Below, piece after piece: positions 17,636 to 26,321 of a stretch of DNA of 42,501 nt. The notes beneath the pieces were generated by a model. The model had not been told where the DNA came from. It worked only from the letters and a program-made list of their open reading frames with translations, and ran no database searches. Positions within the stretch are counted from its first letter, which is position 1; each line of letters begins with the position of its first letter. A program made the translations under genes and the position numbers. The DNA is from Stramentimicrobium sp964525625 (lineage in GTDB: Bacteria > Atribacterota > Phoenicimicrobiia > Phoenicimicrobiales > Stramentimicrobiaceae). The DNA is taken from positions 1 to 42,501 of the forward strand of contig CAZGKY010000003.1 of assembly GCA_964525625.1 (NCBI GenBank). Reading direction: 5' to 3'.

Positions 17636-18643
17636 ATGAAAAATAATCAATACCTCTTACAGATAAATAATTTAAAAACCTGTTTTTATACCTTGGATGG
17701 TGTCGTCCGAGCAGTAGAGGGAGTCTCTTTAACTATTAAGCCTGGTAAGACCATGGGTTTGGTAGGAGAATCAGGTTGTGGTAAAAGTGTTACTGCTCAT
17801 TCCATTTTGAGATTATTACCACCAAAAACAAGTAAGATAACCGAAGGTGAAATTCTCTTTTACAGAAAAAATAGTGATGAATTAATTGATCTGGTAAAGG
17901 TTGATCCTGGAGGTCCTTTGATCCGCTCTATAAGGGGAAAAGAGATAGCTATGATTTTCCAGGAACCAATGACCAGCCTTTCACCAGTCTATACTGTGGG
18001 CAATCAGATAATCGAAACAATACTCCTACACCAAAAGATTGCCTATAAAGAGGCTCGAGAACATGCTATTCAAATGTTCAAAGCAGTGGGATTAGGAATG
18101 GCTGAAAGTTTGATAGATGAGTATCCTCATAGACTCTCTGGAGGTCAAAGGCAAAGGGCAATGATTGCTATGGCTTTGTCCTGTAATCCTTCTTTACTGA
18201 TAGCTGATGAGCCAACCACAGCATTAGATGTTACTATTCAGGCTCAGATTATTGAGTTATTAAAGTCACTGCAAATTCAATTTCAGATGGCTGTTCTCAT
18301 AATTACCCATAATTTAGGAGTAATTGCTGAAATGGCTGATGAGATTGCGGTAATGTATCTGGGACGAATTGTAGAGTTAGGTTCGCTGGAACAAGTTTTT
18401 GAAAATCCTTTACATCCTTATACTATCGGACTGATCAAATCTATTCCTATACTGGGTAGGCAGAGTAAAAAAAGGCTGGCTCCCATCCCAGGAAGCGTTC
18501 CTGATCCTCTGGCAGTTATTGAAGGATGCTCCTTTCGCTTACGTTGTCCGGTTTACAAACAACAGGAATGTGAAGGACAAGGAGAGGTACCAATGGTAGA
18601 AGTTGAACCAGGACACTATGTAAATTGTCTCTTGTATTATTAA
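17636..18643 (+). CDS. ABC transporter ATP-binding protein, DppD/OppD type
   Basis: A 335-residue ATPase. Walker A is GESGCGKS, the Q-loop region is IFQEPMTSLSP, the signature is LSGGQRQR, Walker B is LLIADEPTTALD, and the switch histidine lies in ITHNLG. The C-terminal extension typical of peptide-transporter ATPases is present, with the cysteine cluster CSFRLRCPVYKQQEC that in some relatives binds an iron-sulfur cluster. It follows the permease by five bases and pairs with the ATPase at 18662. Confidence 0.93.
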   Translation: MKNNQYLLQINNLKTCFYTLDGVVRAVEGVSLTIKPGKTMGLVGESGCGKSVTAHSILRLLPPKTSKITEGEILFYRKNSDELIDLVKVDPGGPLIRSIRGKEIAMIFQEPMTSLSPVYTVGNQIIETILLHQKIAYKEAREHAIQMFKAVGLGMAESLIDEYPHRLSGGQRQRAMIAMALSCNPSLLIADEPTTALDVTIQAQIIELLKSLQIQFQMAVLIITHNLGVIAEMADEIAVMYLGRIVELGSLEQVFENPLHPYTIGLIKSIPILGRQSKKRLAPIPGSVPDPLAVIEGCSFRLRCPVYKQQECEGQGEVPMVEVEPGHYVNCLLYY

Positions 18644-18661
18644 AGCAAAGAGAATCATAAA

Positions 18662-19694
18662 ATGGAAAAAAATAATATAAACCAGACAGATGACAATGTT
18701 ATTTTAGAAGTAAAAGATATAACTAAATATTTTCCAATTTTCCGTGGGTTTTTAAGACGAATAATAGACTATGTGCGAGCAGTAGATAAGGTTAGTTTTT
18801 CCGTAAAACAGGGGGAGACTCTGGGCATAGTCGGTGAATCTGGTTCTGGAAAAACTACCTTAGGAAGGGTAATTTTACGAGCCTATGAAGCGACCAGTGG
18901 TCAAGTACTTTTTCGACAAAATGGTAAGATGATTAATATTTTTTCCTTAACAGGAACAGAACTTAAGAAATTACGACGTGACATGCAGATTATCTTTCAA
19001 GATCCCTATTCTTCTCTTAATCCCAGAAAAACAGTAATGGAAATTATTGCCGAACCTTTACTTATTCATGGTATCTCTCGGAGAAATGAATTAAAGACCA
19101 GAGTAGGGGAACTATTGCAGTTAGTAGGACTAAATGCTCAGCATATGAATCGCTATCCCAATGCCTTTTCTGGTGGTCAAAGACAGCGTATTGGTATTGC
19201 TCGGGCTTTAGCATTAAATCCTAAATTAATTATTTGTGACGAACCGGTAAGCGCCCTGGATGTATCAGTACAGGCTCAGGTTATTAATCTTTTGGAAGAT
19301 TTACAACAGGAGTTAGGTTTAACTTATCTATTTATTTCTCATGATCTCTCAGTGGTGGAACATATCAGTGATCGTGTTGCCGTAATGTATCTGGGTAATA
19401 TTCTNNNNNNNNNNACCAGCACAGGAACTTTTTCGCAATCCAAAACATCCTTATACCGAAGCGCTTCTTTCCGCCGTTCCCAGTATTGATGCTTATACCA
19501 GGAAAAGTAGAATTATTCTTCCTGGAGAGATTCCTAATCCCTCCCATCCACCATCTGGTTGCAAATTTCATACTCGTTGTCGTTATGCACAGGAGCGGTG
19601 CAAAACTGAAGTTCCCTACTGGGAAGAGGTCTCTATAGGGCATTGGAGTTTATGTCATCTTTCCCATAATTTAAGACTTCAGGGTATTAATTAG
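18662..19694 (+). CDS. ABC transporter ATP-binding protein, DppF/OppF type, interrupted by an assembly gap
   Basis: The second ATPase of the importer. Walker A is GESGSGKTT, the signature FSGGQRQR, Walker B LIICDEPVSALD, and the switch histidine ISHDLS. Ten Ns stand at 19405-19414. Upstream the frame reads VMYLGNI; downstream PAQELFRNPKHPYTEALL continues in another frame and runs to a TAG at 19692-19694, including the cysteine-bearing CKFHTRCRYAQERC end. Family spacing between these motifs (about four residues) fits a true gap near 9 bases, so the 10-N filler breaks an intact gene. A conceptual translation straight through the Ns ends wrongly at 19489. The expected full length is about 344 residues. 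Confidence 0.92.
19405..19414. other. Assembly gap of 10 Ns
   Basis: A run of ten N lies within the second transporter ATPase gene. The reading frames on either side require a gap length divisible by three, so ten is a placeholder and not a measured length. Confidence 0.98.
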
Positions 19695-19727
19695 AAAAAT
19701 TAATTAGAAGGGATTAAATATCAAGCT

Positions 19728-20858
19728 ATGAAAAATAATGAATCTGATTATATTAGTTGGGATAGGCAGGGAACTATTGTAGAGCCCATAGCCATTGATA
19801 AGTTTGATATTAATAAATATCATGACTATGAATTGTCTTTAAGGGAAAAATGCTACTCATTCTGGAAAGCAAGTAGAGGAGTAGCTGTTTATCGCAGATT
19901 CCGAGTACCTCAGGTTTTTTCCTATAGTTGTCAAAATATAAAGGAGTCATTAGAATTACAATTGGGTGCTTTAGAAAAGAGTATGAACTTTAAATCTGAT
20001 CTACCCAATTTCTTAGAACCCTGGTATGGCATTGGCACAATTGCCAGTTCTTTTGGTATAGATTATATCTGGCACGAGGGGCAGGCACCAGCTATAAAAC
20101 CACCCTTTAATAGTATTAAAGAGGTTTTAGAATACAACTATCTTCCAGTAGAAAAAACTAAGATTGGCAAGCATACCTTAGATATGATCGAATTTTTTCT
20201 AGAAAAAACCAGAGGAAAGATTCCTATCTCTTTTACCGATACACAATCTCCCCTCAATATTGCCTCCTATCTTATACCAATGGATAAGCTGTTTCTGGCA
20301 ATGTATGATAATCCAGAAGAATATCAGAAGCTCCTTGCTCTGATAACTGATTTATTAATTAATTTTTCCCGGAAACAACAAGAGATTATAGGAGAAGCAT
20401 TAGTTTTTCCTGGGCATGGTTTTGCCAGTAGCACTGAGTTTCAGGGAATTGGCTTCAGTGATGATAATTCAATGATGATTTCCAGTGCTTTTTTTGAAAA
20501 ACTGGAAATACCATTCCGGGAAAGAATAGGTTCTTTCTTTGGTGGTTGTGCTTTTCATTCTTGTGGCAATTGGTCTAGTAAAATTCCAGCAATTAAAAAA
20601 ATAAAAAATCTTAAAATGGTTGATGCAGCTTTTTCCCAGGAGACCGATCCTGATCCTAATGAGCCAGAACCTTTTGCTTCTGGCTTTGCCCATACCGGTG
20701 TTGTAGTAAATGCTCGAGTGGTCGGATGTCAATCAACTATAATAGATATAGTCAAGAGGCTCTGGAATCCAGAAATGAAGCTAATAGTCGTTACTTATTG
20801 CCAGGATGCAGTGGAGCAAGAGAAAGTGTATAGGTTAATTCATCAAATTTGTGACTAA
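19728..20858 (+). CDS. URO-D superfamily methyltransferase-like protein 2
   Basis: A 376-residue protein of the URO-D/MtaA fold with an N-terminal extension of about 50 residues. It keeps the full zinc-type signature: His277-x-Cys279 in FHSCGNW and a late Cys358 in VTYCQDA. Other family-like parts are FTDTQSPLNIASYLI and MYDNPEEYQKLLALITDLLI. It follows the transporter ATPase by 33 bases and is likely co-transcribed with it, which ties it to use of the imported compound. A role in methyl transfer to or from the corrinoid protein at 24834 is inferred; the substrate is unknown. Confidence 0.8.
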   Translation: MKNNESDYISWDRQGTIVEPIAIDKFDINKYHDYELSLREKCYSFWKASRGVAVYRRFRVPQVFSYSCQNIKESLELQLGALEKSMNFKSDLPNFLEPWYGIGTIASSFGIDYIWHEGQAPAIKPPFNSIKEVLEYNYLPVEKTKIGKHTLDMIEFFLEKTRGKIPISFTDTQSPLNIASYLIPMDKLFLAMYDNPEEYQKLLALITDLLINFSRKQQEIIGEALVFPGHGFASSTEFQGIGFSDDNSMMISSAFFEKLEIPFRERIGSFFGGCAFHSCGNWSSKIPAIKKIKNLKMVDAAFSQETDPDPNEPEPFASGFAHTGVVVNARVVGCQSTIIDIVKRLWNPEMKLIVVTYCQDAVEQEKVYRLIHQICD

Positions 20859-20928
20859 GGTTTATTCTGAAAATATTGATTAGATATATTTTGATGAACA
20901 AAGATATGTTGGCTGGGGATATAATAAT

Positions 20929-22071
20929 ATGAACGGAAGAGAAAGAATATTGACTGTGTTAAAGGGAGAAATACCGGATAGAGTCCCAATAGGGCTATTT
21001 GTCCAGGAAGAATATCTGGCTTGGTTTTTCCCCCAGAAACAGAAGGTGGATAGAGTAATTGATGCAGTAGCATGTGCCAGCATCCTAGGCTTTGATTTAC
21101 TGGCTAGGGATAATTCATTTGTAATACCTCATTTTATCAAAAAAAGTTTCCCCAATTGGGAGGTCCAGCAGCAGATCAAGGTAGATAAAGATAACCTCTA
21201 TCGTTTTATTGAGATTACTACTCCGGAGGGAGTGCTAAAACAGGTAGAAGCAGCTCCTTATGACTGTCGGACAATTTCCGGGATCCATTTTTCCACGATG
21301 GAATATCTTATTAAAAAGGAAAGGGATTTTGAGATTTTTGCCAAGTTTGTTCCCCGAATTGATTCCGAAACTATCCTGGAAATGAGGGAGAGAGCATCTT
21401 TCTCCCAAGAAATAATAGGAGAACTGGGTCTTTCCGTTCCCTGGGGTTGGGGTGGTGTTTTTAATCAGGCCGCAACTTATAGAGATATGCAAGAGCTATT
21501 AGTGGATGCCTACCTTAATTATGAATTTTATCAAGCCTACCTGGAGAAAATGACGGAGTTGATTGTAGAAAGTAATCTTGCTTTGGCTGATACTGATTAC
21601 CAATGTATTGGTATCCAGGGAAATATTGCCAACTCGGGTATAGTAGGGACAGATTTTTTTGATAAATATATTCTACCGTATGAAAAGAGGCTGGTAAAAG
21701 CTATTCAAGATACAGGTACCTTCACTTTATATCATAATTGTGGTAAAGCCAGGGTTCTTCAGAAAAGTTATGTTAAAATGGGATTGGATATGTGGGAAAC
21801 TGTGGCGCCTCCTCCTCAAGGGGATAATGACTTGAAGGAAGCGAAAGAGGAAATAGGTTCTTTTATTACCCTTTCCGGGAATTTAGATCAGGTAAATTTT
21901 CTCAAAAAGGCTTCCTTAAGAGAAATTGAAGATGAAGTTACCAGAATTATGCATATTGGAAAACCGAAAGGACGATATATTTTTGCTGCTTCTGATTTTT
22001 TAGAAAAGGGTACACCCCTGGAAAATGTAAAAAAGGTGATCGCCGTAGCAAAACGAGAAGGAATTTATTAA
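20929..22071 (+). CDS. URO-D superfamily methyltransferase-like protein 3
   Basis: A 380-residue protein closest in style to the MtvB/URO-D methyltransferase group. It starts with the typical NGRERILTVLKGEIPDRVPIG, keeps His269-x-Cys271 in YHNCGKA, and ends with FLEKGTPLENVKKVIAVAK. The late cysteine of MtaA-type enzymes is replaced by Ala/Ser near 353-355. LSGNLDQVNFL corresponds to the core NxDP-like region of the family. It sits 70 bases after protein 2. Of the four it looks most like a substrate:corrinoid methyltransferase of the O-demethylase type, but the substrate cannot be read from sequence. Confidence 0.82.
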   Translation: MNGRERILTVLKGEIPDRVPIGLFVQEEYLAWFFPQKQKVDRVIDAVACASILGFDLLARDNSFVIPHFIKKSFPNWEVQQQIKVDKDNLYRFIEITTPEGVLKQVEAAPYDCRTISGIHFSTMEYLIKKERDFEIFAKFVPRIDSETILEMRERASFSQEIIGELGLSVPWGWGGVFNQAATYRDMQELLVDAYLNYEFYQAYLEKMTELIVESNLALADTDYQCIGIQGNIANSGIVGTDFFDKYILPYEKRLVKAIQDTGTFTLYHNCGKARVLQKSYVKMGLDMWETVAPPPQGDNDLKEAKEEIGSFITLSGNLDQVNFLKKASLREIEDEVTRIMHIGKPKGRYIFAASDFLEKGTPLENVKKVIAVAKREGIY

Positions 22072-22184
22072 AATAGCGATAATAATTGTCATTTGAAATA
22101 ATTATTTCTTACCCATTTTCTATATTACTTACTTATTAAAACAAAATTCATTAAAGCTATTTAGATAAAAGTAAAAGGTGGCTT

Positions 22185-23267
22185 ATGAATAGTCTAAGAT
22201 CAGAATCTTTATTACCAGTAGCCTTTGTTTTTCACCCGGAATGGTGGCATAAAAATTATGGTCTCAGTTTTGAGAGGGATTTCTTTTACCACCCAAAATT
22301 AAGGGTAGAAGCAGATCTTAAGATGCGTAAAATACTAAAGAAACGTTTCGGAAAATATGGCCTAGAGCAAGATACCACATTGGAAATGCGTCCTTGTATT
22401 GGAGCAGTTCATCTGGCTGCCGGTTATGTTATTTCAGAGATGTATGGTTGTGAAATTATTTTTTCTCCTGATTCTTCACCCCAGGTTATCCCTAAAAATA
22501 TCACCGATGAAGAGGCAGATCGATTTGAACCAATAAATTTACTTGAAAATAAAACATTTCAGGAAATTATAAAATTAATTGCAGAACTAAAAAAGAAATT
22601 TGGTTATGTTACTGGAGACATTAACTGGCAGGGAATTCTGAACGTAGCCCTGGACTTGAGAGGGGATAGGATTTTTCTGGATATGATTGACCATCAAGAA
22701 AGAGCCAGACGTATCTTCTCTGCTCTTACTAGAACTATGCAGGAATTTGTAAATTTTATCAGAAGTGAAACAGGATCGTCTTCTATTTCTGTAAACCGGA
22801 ATATTAAATATATAGATCCTACAATAAATTTACATTCCAACTGTTCGGTGGCAATGATATCGTCTCGGATGTATCAGGATTTGCTTTTAGAGTTTGAAAG
22901 AGAGCTAAGTAACACTTTATTACCCTATGGGATTCATCATTGTGGCAATAATATGCATATCCACGCCCAAGGCTATGCCAGGATTAAGAAGGCTACCTTT
23001 TTTGACGTGGGTTGGGGCTCAGATATTTCTGTTTGCCGTAAGATACTTCCTGAAGCTTTTTTAAATCTACGCTATGATCCAGTAAAAATGCGAGTGGCTA
23101 AGCCAGATGAAGTAAGTAAAGATATTAGTCAGATGATTAAACAATCTGCCTATCCTGAGAAGACCGGTCTTTGCTGTATTAATATGGGCTGGGATGTACC
23201 CGATGACAATATTCTGGCTATAGTAAAAACGGTAGAAGAATATCGTCAAAGAATTATTTCCCAATAA
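22185..23267 (+). CDS. URO-D superfamily methyltransferase-like protein 4
   Basis: A 360-residue protein with a distinct N terminus (VAFVFHPEWWHKNYG) unlike proteins 1-3. The metal signature is present as His251-His252-Cys253 in IHHCGNN and Cys330-Cys331 in LCCINMGWD. Internal LHSNCSVAMISSRMYQDLLLEF resembles the substrate-lobe segment of URO-D proteins. A ribosome site AAAGGTGG precedes ATG 22185. It lies just before the PocR-AraC regulator. Function in corrinoid methyl transfer is inferred from fold and context only. Confidence 0.75.
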   Translation: MNSLRSESLLPVAFVFHPEWWHKNYGLSFERDFFYHPKLRVEADLKMRKILKKRFGKYGLEQDTTLEMRPCIGAVHLAAGYVISEMYGCEIIFSPDSSPQVIPKNITDEEADRFEPINLLENKTFQEIIKLIAELKKKFGYVTGDINWQGILNVALDLRGDRIFLDMIDHQERARRIFSALTRTMQEFVNFIRSETGSSSISVNRNIKYIDPTINLHSNCSVAMISSRMYQDLLLEFERELSNTLLPYGIHHCGNNMHIHAQGYARIKKATFFDVGWGSDISVCRKILPEAFLNLRYDPVKMRVAKPDEVSKDISQMIKQSAYPEKTGLCCINMGWDVPDDNILAIVKTVEEYRQRIISQ

Positions 23268-23347
23268 TTAAAAATTTTAAGATTATCAAATTAACACATT
23301 TAGGATTATCAGAGAATAGTTTATATTATTAAGGTTGCAGATGGATA

Positions 23348-23376
23348 TTGATATATATATTGCATAAATATATTAT
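23348..23376 (+). promoter_or_regulatory. Promoter of the PocR-AraC regulator gene
   Basis: TTGATA (23348-23353) and TATTAT (23371-23376) are 17 bases apart. The predicted start lies only about 15 bases before the ATG at 23397. Confidence 0.5.
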
Positions 23377-23396
23377 AGATTTAATGAAAAAAAGAA

Positions 23397-24710
23397 ATGA
23401 ATCAGAAAGAAAATTTGAAAATTGTTGATACTATAAACTGGCTTCTGGATTCTTATTATCAAGCATTAGGAATTGGGGTAATTTTTGTCTATCGAAATGA
23501 TAATTTTCTTTTCCCTACTGGTAGGAATAGGTATTTTTGTGAATTCTGTAAATTGATTGAGAAGAGTTCAACGGGAAAAGAGCGTTGTCTCAATAATTTT
23601 CACAATGGTGCCGAAAAGAGTATTGAATTTGGTTTTCCTTATATTTACCAATGTCATGCTGGACTAATTGAGTGGTCAGCACCATTCTGGTGTGAAGGTG
23701 AATTATTAGGTAATTTTGTCTCTGGCGGAATATTAATGAGGGAACCAGAGACTTATTTCTGGAAAGAGATAGAAAAAATAAGCAGATCTTTAGGTATAGA
23801 AGAGCTTTCTTTGAAACGGGCTTTCCGCAAGATAAAGGTGATTTCGGAAAATCAGGTTAGAGCAGCTGCCGACATTCTTTTTATTATGGCCAGTTACCTA
23901 GTGAAGATGGAGTTAGTTAATATTACCTTACGCCAGGAAAAATATTTACAACAAGCCAAAATTTCCGAAGAAATTCAGCGTAGAAAAAGAACTGCCCTTG
24001 AGTTTATGGAACAGAAAGAAGAGGATGAAAATTCTTTTCTCCCAGTATCTTCATTGTATCCCTTAGAGACAGAAAGAGAGTTATTAAGGAGAGTAAGATT
24101 AGGTGACAAAGAGGGGGCCAAAGAAGTATTAAATGAAATTTTAGGTCAGATATTATTTAAGAACGCTGGACAGGTTGAGTTAGTTAGAGCTCGCATTTTG
24201 GAACTAGCAGTGGTCCTATCCCGAGCGGCAGTTGAAGCTAAGGCGGAATTAGAAATGATTTTAGGATTAAATTTTGAATATATCCAGGAAATTGGTAAGC
24301 AAAAATCTATAGAAGAATTGTGTATCTGGATTGTAAAGGTGCTGGATAGATTTACTGAATCTGTTTATGAAAACAGAAATATTAAAAATGTCGATATTAT
24401 CAGAAAAGCCAGAGAGTTTATTCGAGCAAACTATAAGAAGAAGATAACCCTCTCAGATATTGGTAAGGCAGTTTATATAAGTCCCTATTATTTGAGCCAT
24501 ATTTTTAAAAAGGAAACTGGTTCTACTATCCTGGAATATCTTACCAGAGTTCGAATAGAAGAAGCAAAAAGATTATTAGAAAATAGTACCTATAACACTA
24601 CTCAAATTGCTTTTGAGGTAGGTTACCCCGATCAGAGCTATTTTTGTAAAGTTTTCAAAAAGACAGAAGGTATTTCTACTACTGAATACAAAGAAAAAAT
24701 AAGAAGATAA
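23397..24710 (+). CDS. PocR-domain AraC-family transcriptional regulator
   Basis: A 437-residue regulator. Residues about 8-175 form a PocR sensory domain: FCEFCKLIEKSSTGKERCLNN, YQCHAGLIEWSAPFW and LGNFVSGGILMRE are its cysteine-bearing hallmarks. A linker of helices follows. Residues about 335-437 form an AraC double helix-turn-helix, with ITLSDIGKAVYISPYYLSHIFKKETG and TTQIAFEVGYPDQSYFCKVFKK. PocR domains are known to sense small molecules, such as propanediol, or related ligands, and often control corrinoid-dependent catabolism. Placed between the URO-D genes and the corrinoid protein gene, it is the likely substrate-responsive activator of the island (inference). Confidence 0.9.
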   Translation: MNQKENLKIVDTINWLLDSYYQALGIGVIFVYRNDNFLFPTGRNRYFCEFCKLIEKSSTGKERCLNNFHNGAEKSIEFGFPYIYQCHAGLIEWSAPFWCEGELLGNFVSGGILMREPETYFWKEIEKISRSLGIEELSLKRAFRKIKVISENQVRAAADILFIMASYLVKMELVNITLRQEKYLQQAKISEEIQRRKRTALEFMEQKEEDENSFLPVSSLYPLETERELLRRVRLGDKEGAKEVLNEILGQILFKNAGQVELVRARILELAVVLSRAAVEAKAELEMILGLNFEYIQEIGKQKSIEELCIWIVKVLDRFTESVYENRNIKNVDIIRKAREFIRANYKKKITLSDIGKAVYISPYYLSHIFKKETGSTILEYLTRVRIEEAKRLLENSTYNTTQIAFEVGYPDQSYFCKVFKKTEGISTTEYKEKIRR

Positions 24711-24721
24711 TTTTAAATCTA

Positions 24722-24750
24722 TTGATATACTGGAGAAAAAGCAAGATAAT
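24722..24750 (+). promoter_or_regulatory. Promoter before the corrinoid protein gene
   Basis: TTGATA (24722-24727) and GATAAT (24745-24750) with a 17-base spacer lie about 80 bases before the corrinoid protein start. This suggests a separate transcription unit for the core methyl-transfer genes. Confidence 0.45.
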
Positions 24751-24833
24751 ACCTACCAGGACAATTCTGCTCTATTAATGAATTTACCTATTCTTTACAA
24801 TTAATGAAAGTTATTAATAAAGGAGGATACAAG

Positions 24834-25466
24834 ATGTTGGATTTAAACGAGATATCTGAAGCACTACAAAGAGGTGATGCTGGTAAAGTAGAAGAGTTGG
24901 TTCAGCAAGCTTTAACAGAACAATTTTCTCCCAGAGCTATACTTGAAAATGGTTTAATTCAAGGAATGAATATTATTGGAGTGAAATTTAAAAATAATGA
25001 AGTATACGTTCCGGAGGTCCTAATTGCTGCCCGGGCTATGCATGCCGGAATGAATGTTTTGAAACCGAAGCTGGTGGAGACAGGAGTAAAGAACATTGGT
25101 AAGGTAGTAATAGGGACTGTTAAGGGAGATTTGCATGATATAGGTAAAAATTTGGTTAGAATGATGTTAGAGGGAGCAGGATTTGAAGTTATAGATTTAG
25201 GAGTAGATGTCTCCGCAGATAAATTCGTTTCTGCTGTTAAAGAACACCAACCCGATATATTAGGAATGTCAGCACTTTTAACCACTACCATGGTAAATAT
25301 GGTGGAGGTTATTAAAGCCCTTCAATTGGCAGATTTGCGAGGAAAGGTAAAAGTAATGGTGGGAGGAGCACCGGTAACACAAAATTATGCCGATCAAATT
25401 GGTGCTGATGGTTATTCTCCTGATGCTGCCTCAGCAGCTGAAGATGCCAAAAAATTTATTGCTTAA
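24834..25466 (+). CDS. Methyltransferase corrinoid protein (MtvC/MtaC-like)
   Basis: A 210-residue cobalamin-binding protein that shuttles methyl groups as Co(I)/methyl-Co(III). The first 85 residues form the helical cap (LNEISEALQRGDAGKVEELVQQAL, KNNEVYVPEVLIAARAMHAG). The Rossmann part carries the base-off signature GDLHDIGKN with lower ligand His101, then the SALLTTTM and VGGAPV loops. The start is ATG 24834, seven bases after AGGAGG; an upstream ATG at 24804 has no such site. It is the only corrinoid protein in the window, although four URO-D proteins could use it. No reductive activator (RamA-type) is seen nearby. Confidence 0.93.
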   Translation: MLDLNEISEALQRGDAGKVEELVQQALTEQFSPRAILENGLIQGMNIIGVKFKNNEVYVPEVLIAARAMHAGMNVLKPKLVETGVKNIGKVVIGTVKGDLHDIGKNLVRMMLEGAGFEVIDLGVDVSADKFVSAVKEHQPDILGMSALLTTTMVNMVEVIKALQLADLRGKVKVMVGGAPVTQNYADQIGADGYSPDAASAAEDAKKFIA

Positions 25467-25492
25467 ATTAACAACATTTCAGGGAGAATTCC

Positions 25493-26290
25493 ATGATCCA
25501 TCATATCCTGAATAAGAATTATCTGGTAGAAGTTTTACCGCCCAAACAGGATTCAGAAAACTTAGAAGCAGATTTAAAAAAATTTTGCACCAGATATAGA
25601 AAAGTTATTGACAGTGGTTATTGCGTCTGTATTACAGATAATACTATGGGCAATCTATCATTTCAGGGAACGGAAATCATTGAAGAATTTCAACTTTCGG
25701 TCCTGCCCAAACAGGTAATGATTCATCTTAATACCTTCCATAGAAAAGATGACCTGGATAATATTCTCACTACTTGCCACCAAAAAGAAATAGAGTATAT
25801 TTTAGTAATAACTGGTGATGGATCACCTCGTCTACCCAAGCTACGCCCTGAAGATGTAAATTTTACTAACATTGATTCTATTACTTCAGTTGAATTGCTA
25901 AGTTATATCCATCGTGAATATCCAGGATCTTTTTGCCTGGGAGTAGCCTTTAATCCTTATGAACCGGAAGAGCACGAATTGGAAAAGATGGCTAGAAAAA
26001 TCAAGGCTGGTGCAAAATTTATCATTACCCAACCTATAATAGGAAGAAATAAAGTGTTAGATAAACTCATTAACAGGTATCCTCAAATACCGGTAATAGT
26101 AGAAGCCTGGATGAGTAAAAATATTAATCTTCTTTCCCAGGCCGTTGGTTATGAAATAGGACTGAAGGAAGAATATGATCCCATAGCTAATCTAAAATTA
26201 CTTCACAAATTATATCCCGGGTGTGGATTTTATCTATCACTTCTGGGATTTAAAACCCAGTATGATTTGCTCAAAGATACCTGGATATAG
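25493..26290 (+). CDS. Short MetF-like methylenetetrahydrofolate reductase homologue
   Basis: A 265-residue MetF-fold protein, shorter than the one at 10180 (306). Recognisable parts are YLVEVLPPKQDSENLEADL, MIHLNTFHRKDDLDNIL, YILVITGDGSPRLP, and GAKFIITQPIIGRNKVLDKL, which match the strand order of MetF. It is 26 bases after the corrinoid gene and 31 before etfB, so it probably forms an operon with both. With EtfAB next door it may exchange electrons with the flavoprotein and not directly with NAD(P)H. That coupling is inference. Confidence 0.8.
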   Translation: MIHHILNKNYLVEVLPPKQDSENLEADLKKFCTRYRKVIDSGYCVCITDNTMGNLSFQGTEIIEEFQLSVLPKQVMIHLNTFHRKDDLDNILTTCHQKEIEYILVITGDGSPRLPKLRPEDVNFTNIDSITSVELLSYIHREYPGSFCLGVAFNPYEPEEHELEKMARKIKAGAKFIITQPIIGRNKVLDKLINRYPQIPVIVEAWMSKNINLLSQAVGYEIGLKEEYDPIANLKLLHKLYPGCGFYLSLLGFKTQYDLLKDTWI

Positions 26291-26321
26291 GATATAAGTA
26301 ATAAAAAGACCGGGAGGCATT

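Noticed and set aside
19365..19643. Antisense open frame across the N run
   Set aside because: It exists only because Ns are read through; the plus strand encodes the ABC ATPase.
24804..24833. Ten-residue N-terminal extension of the corrinoid protein
   Set aside because: AGGAGG at 24821-24826 places the start at ATG 24834, and relatives begin there.
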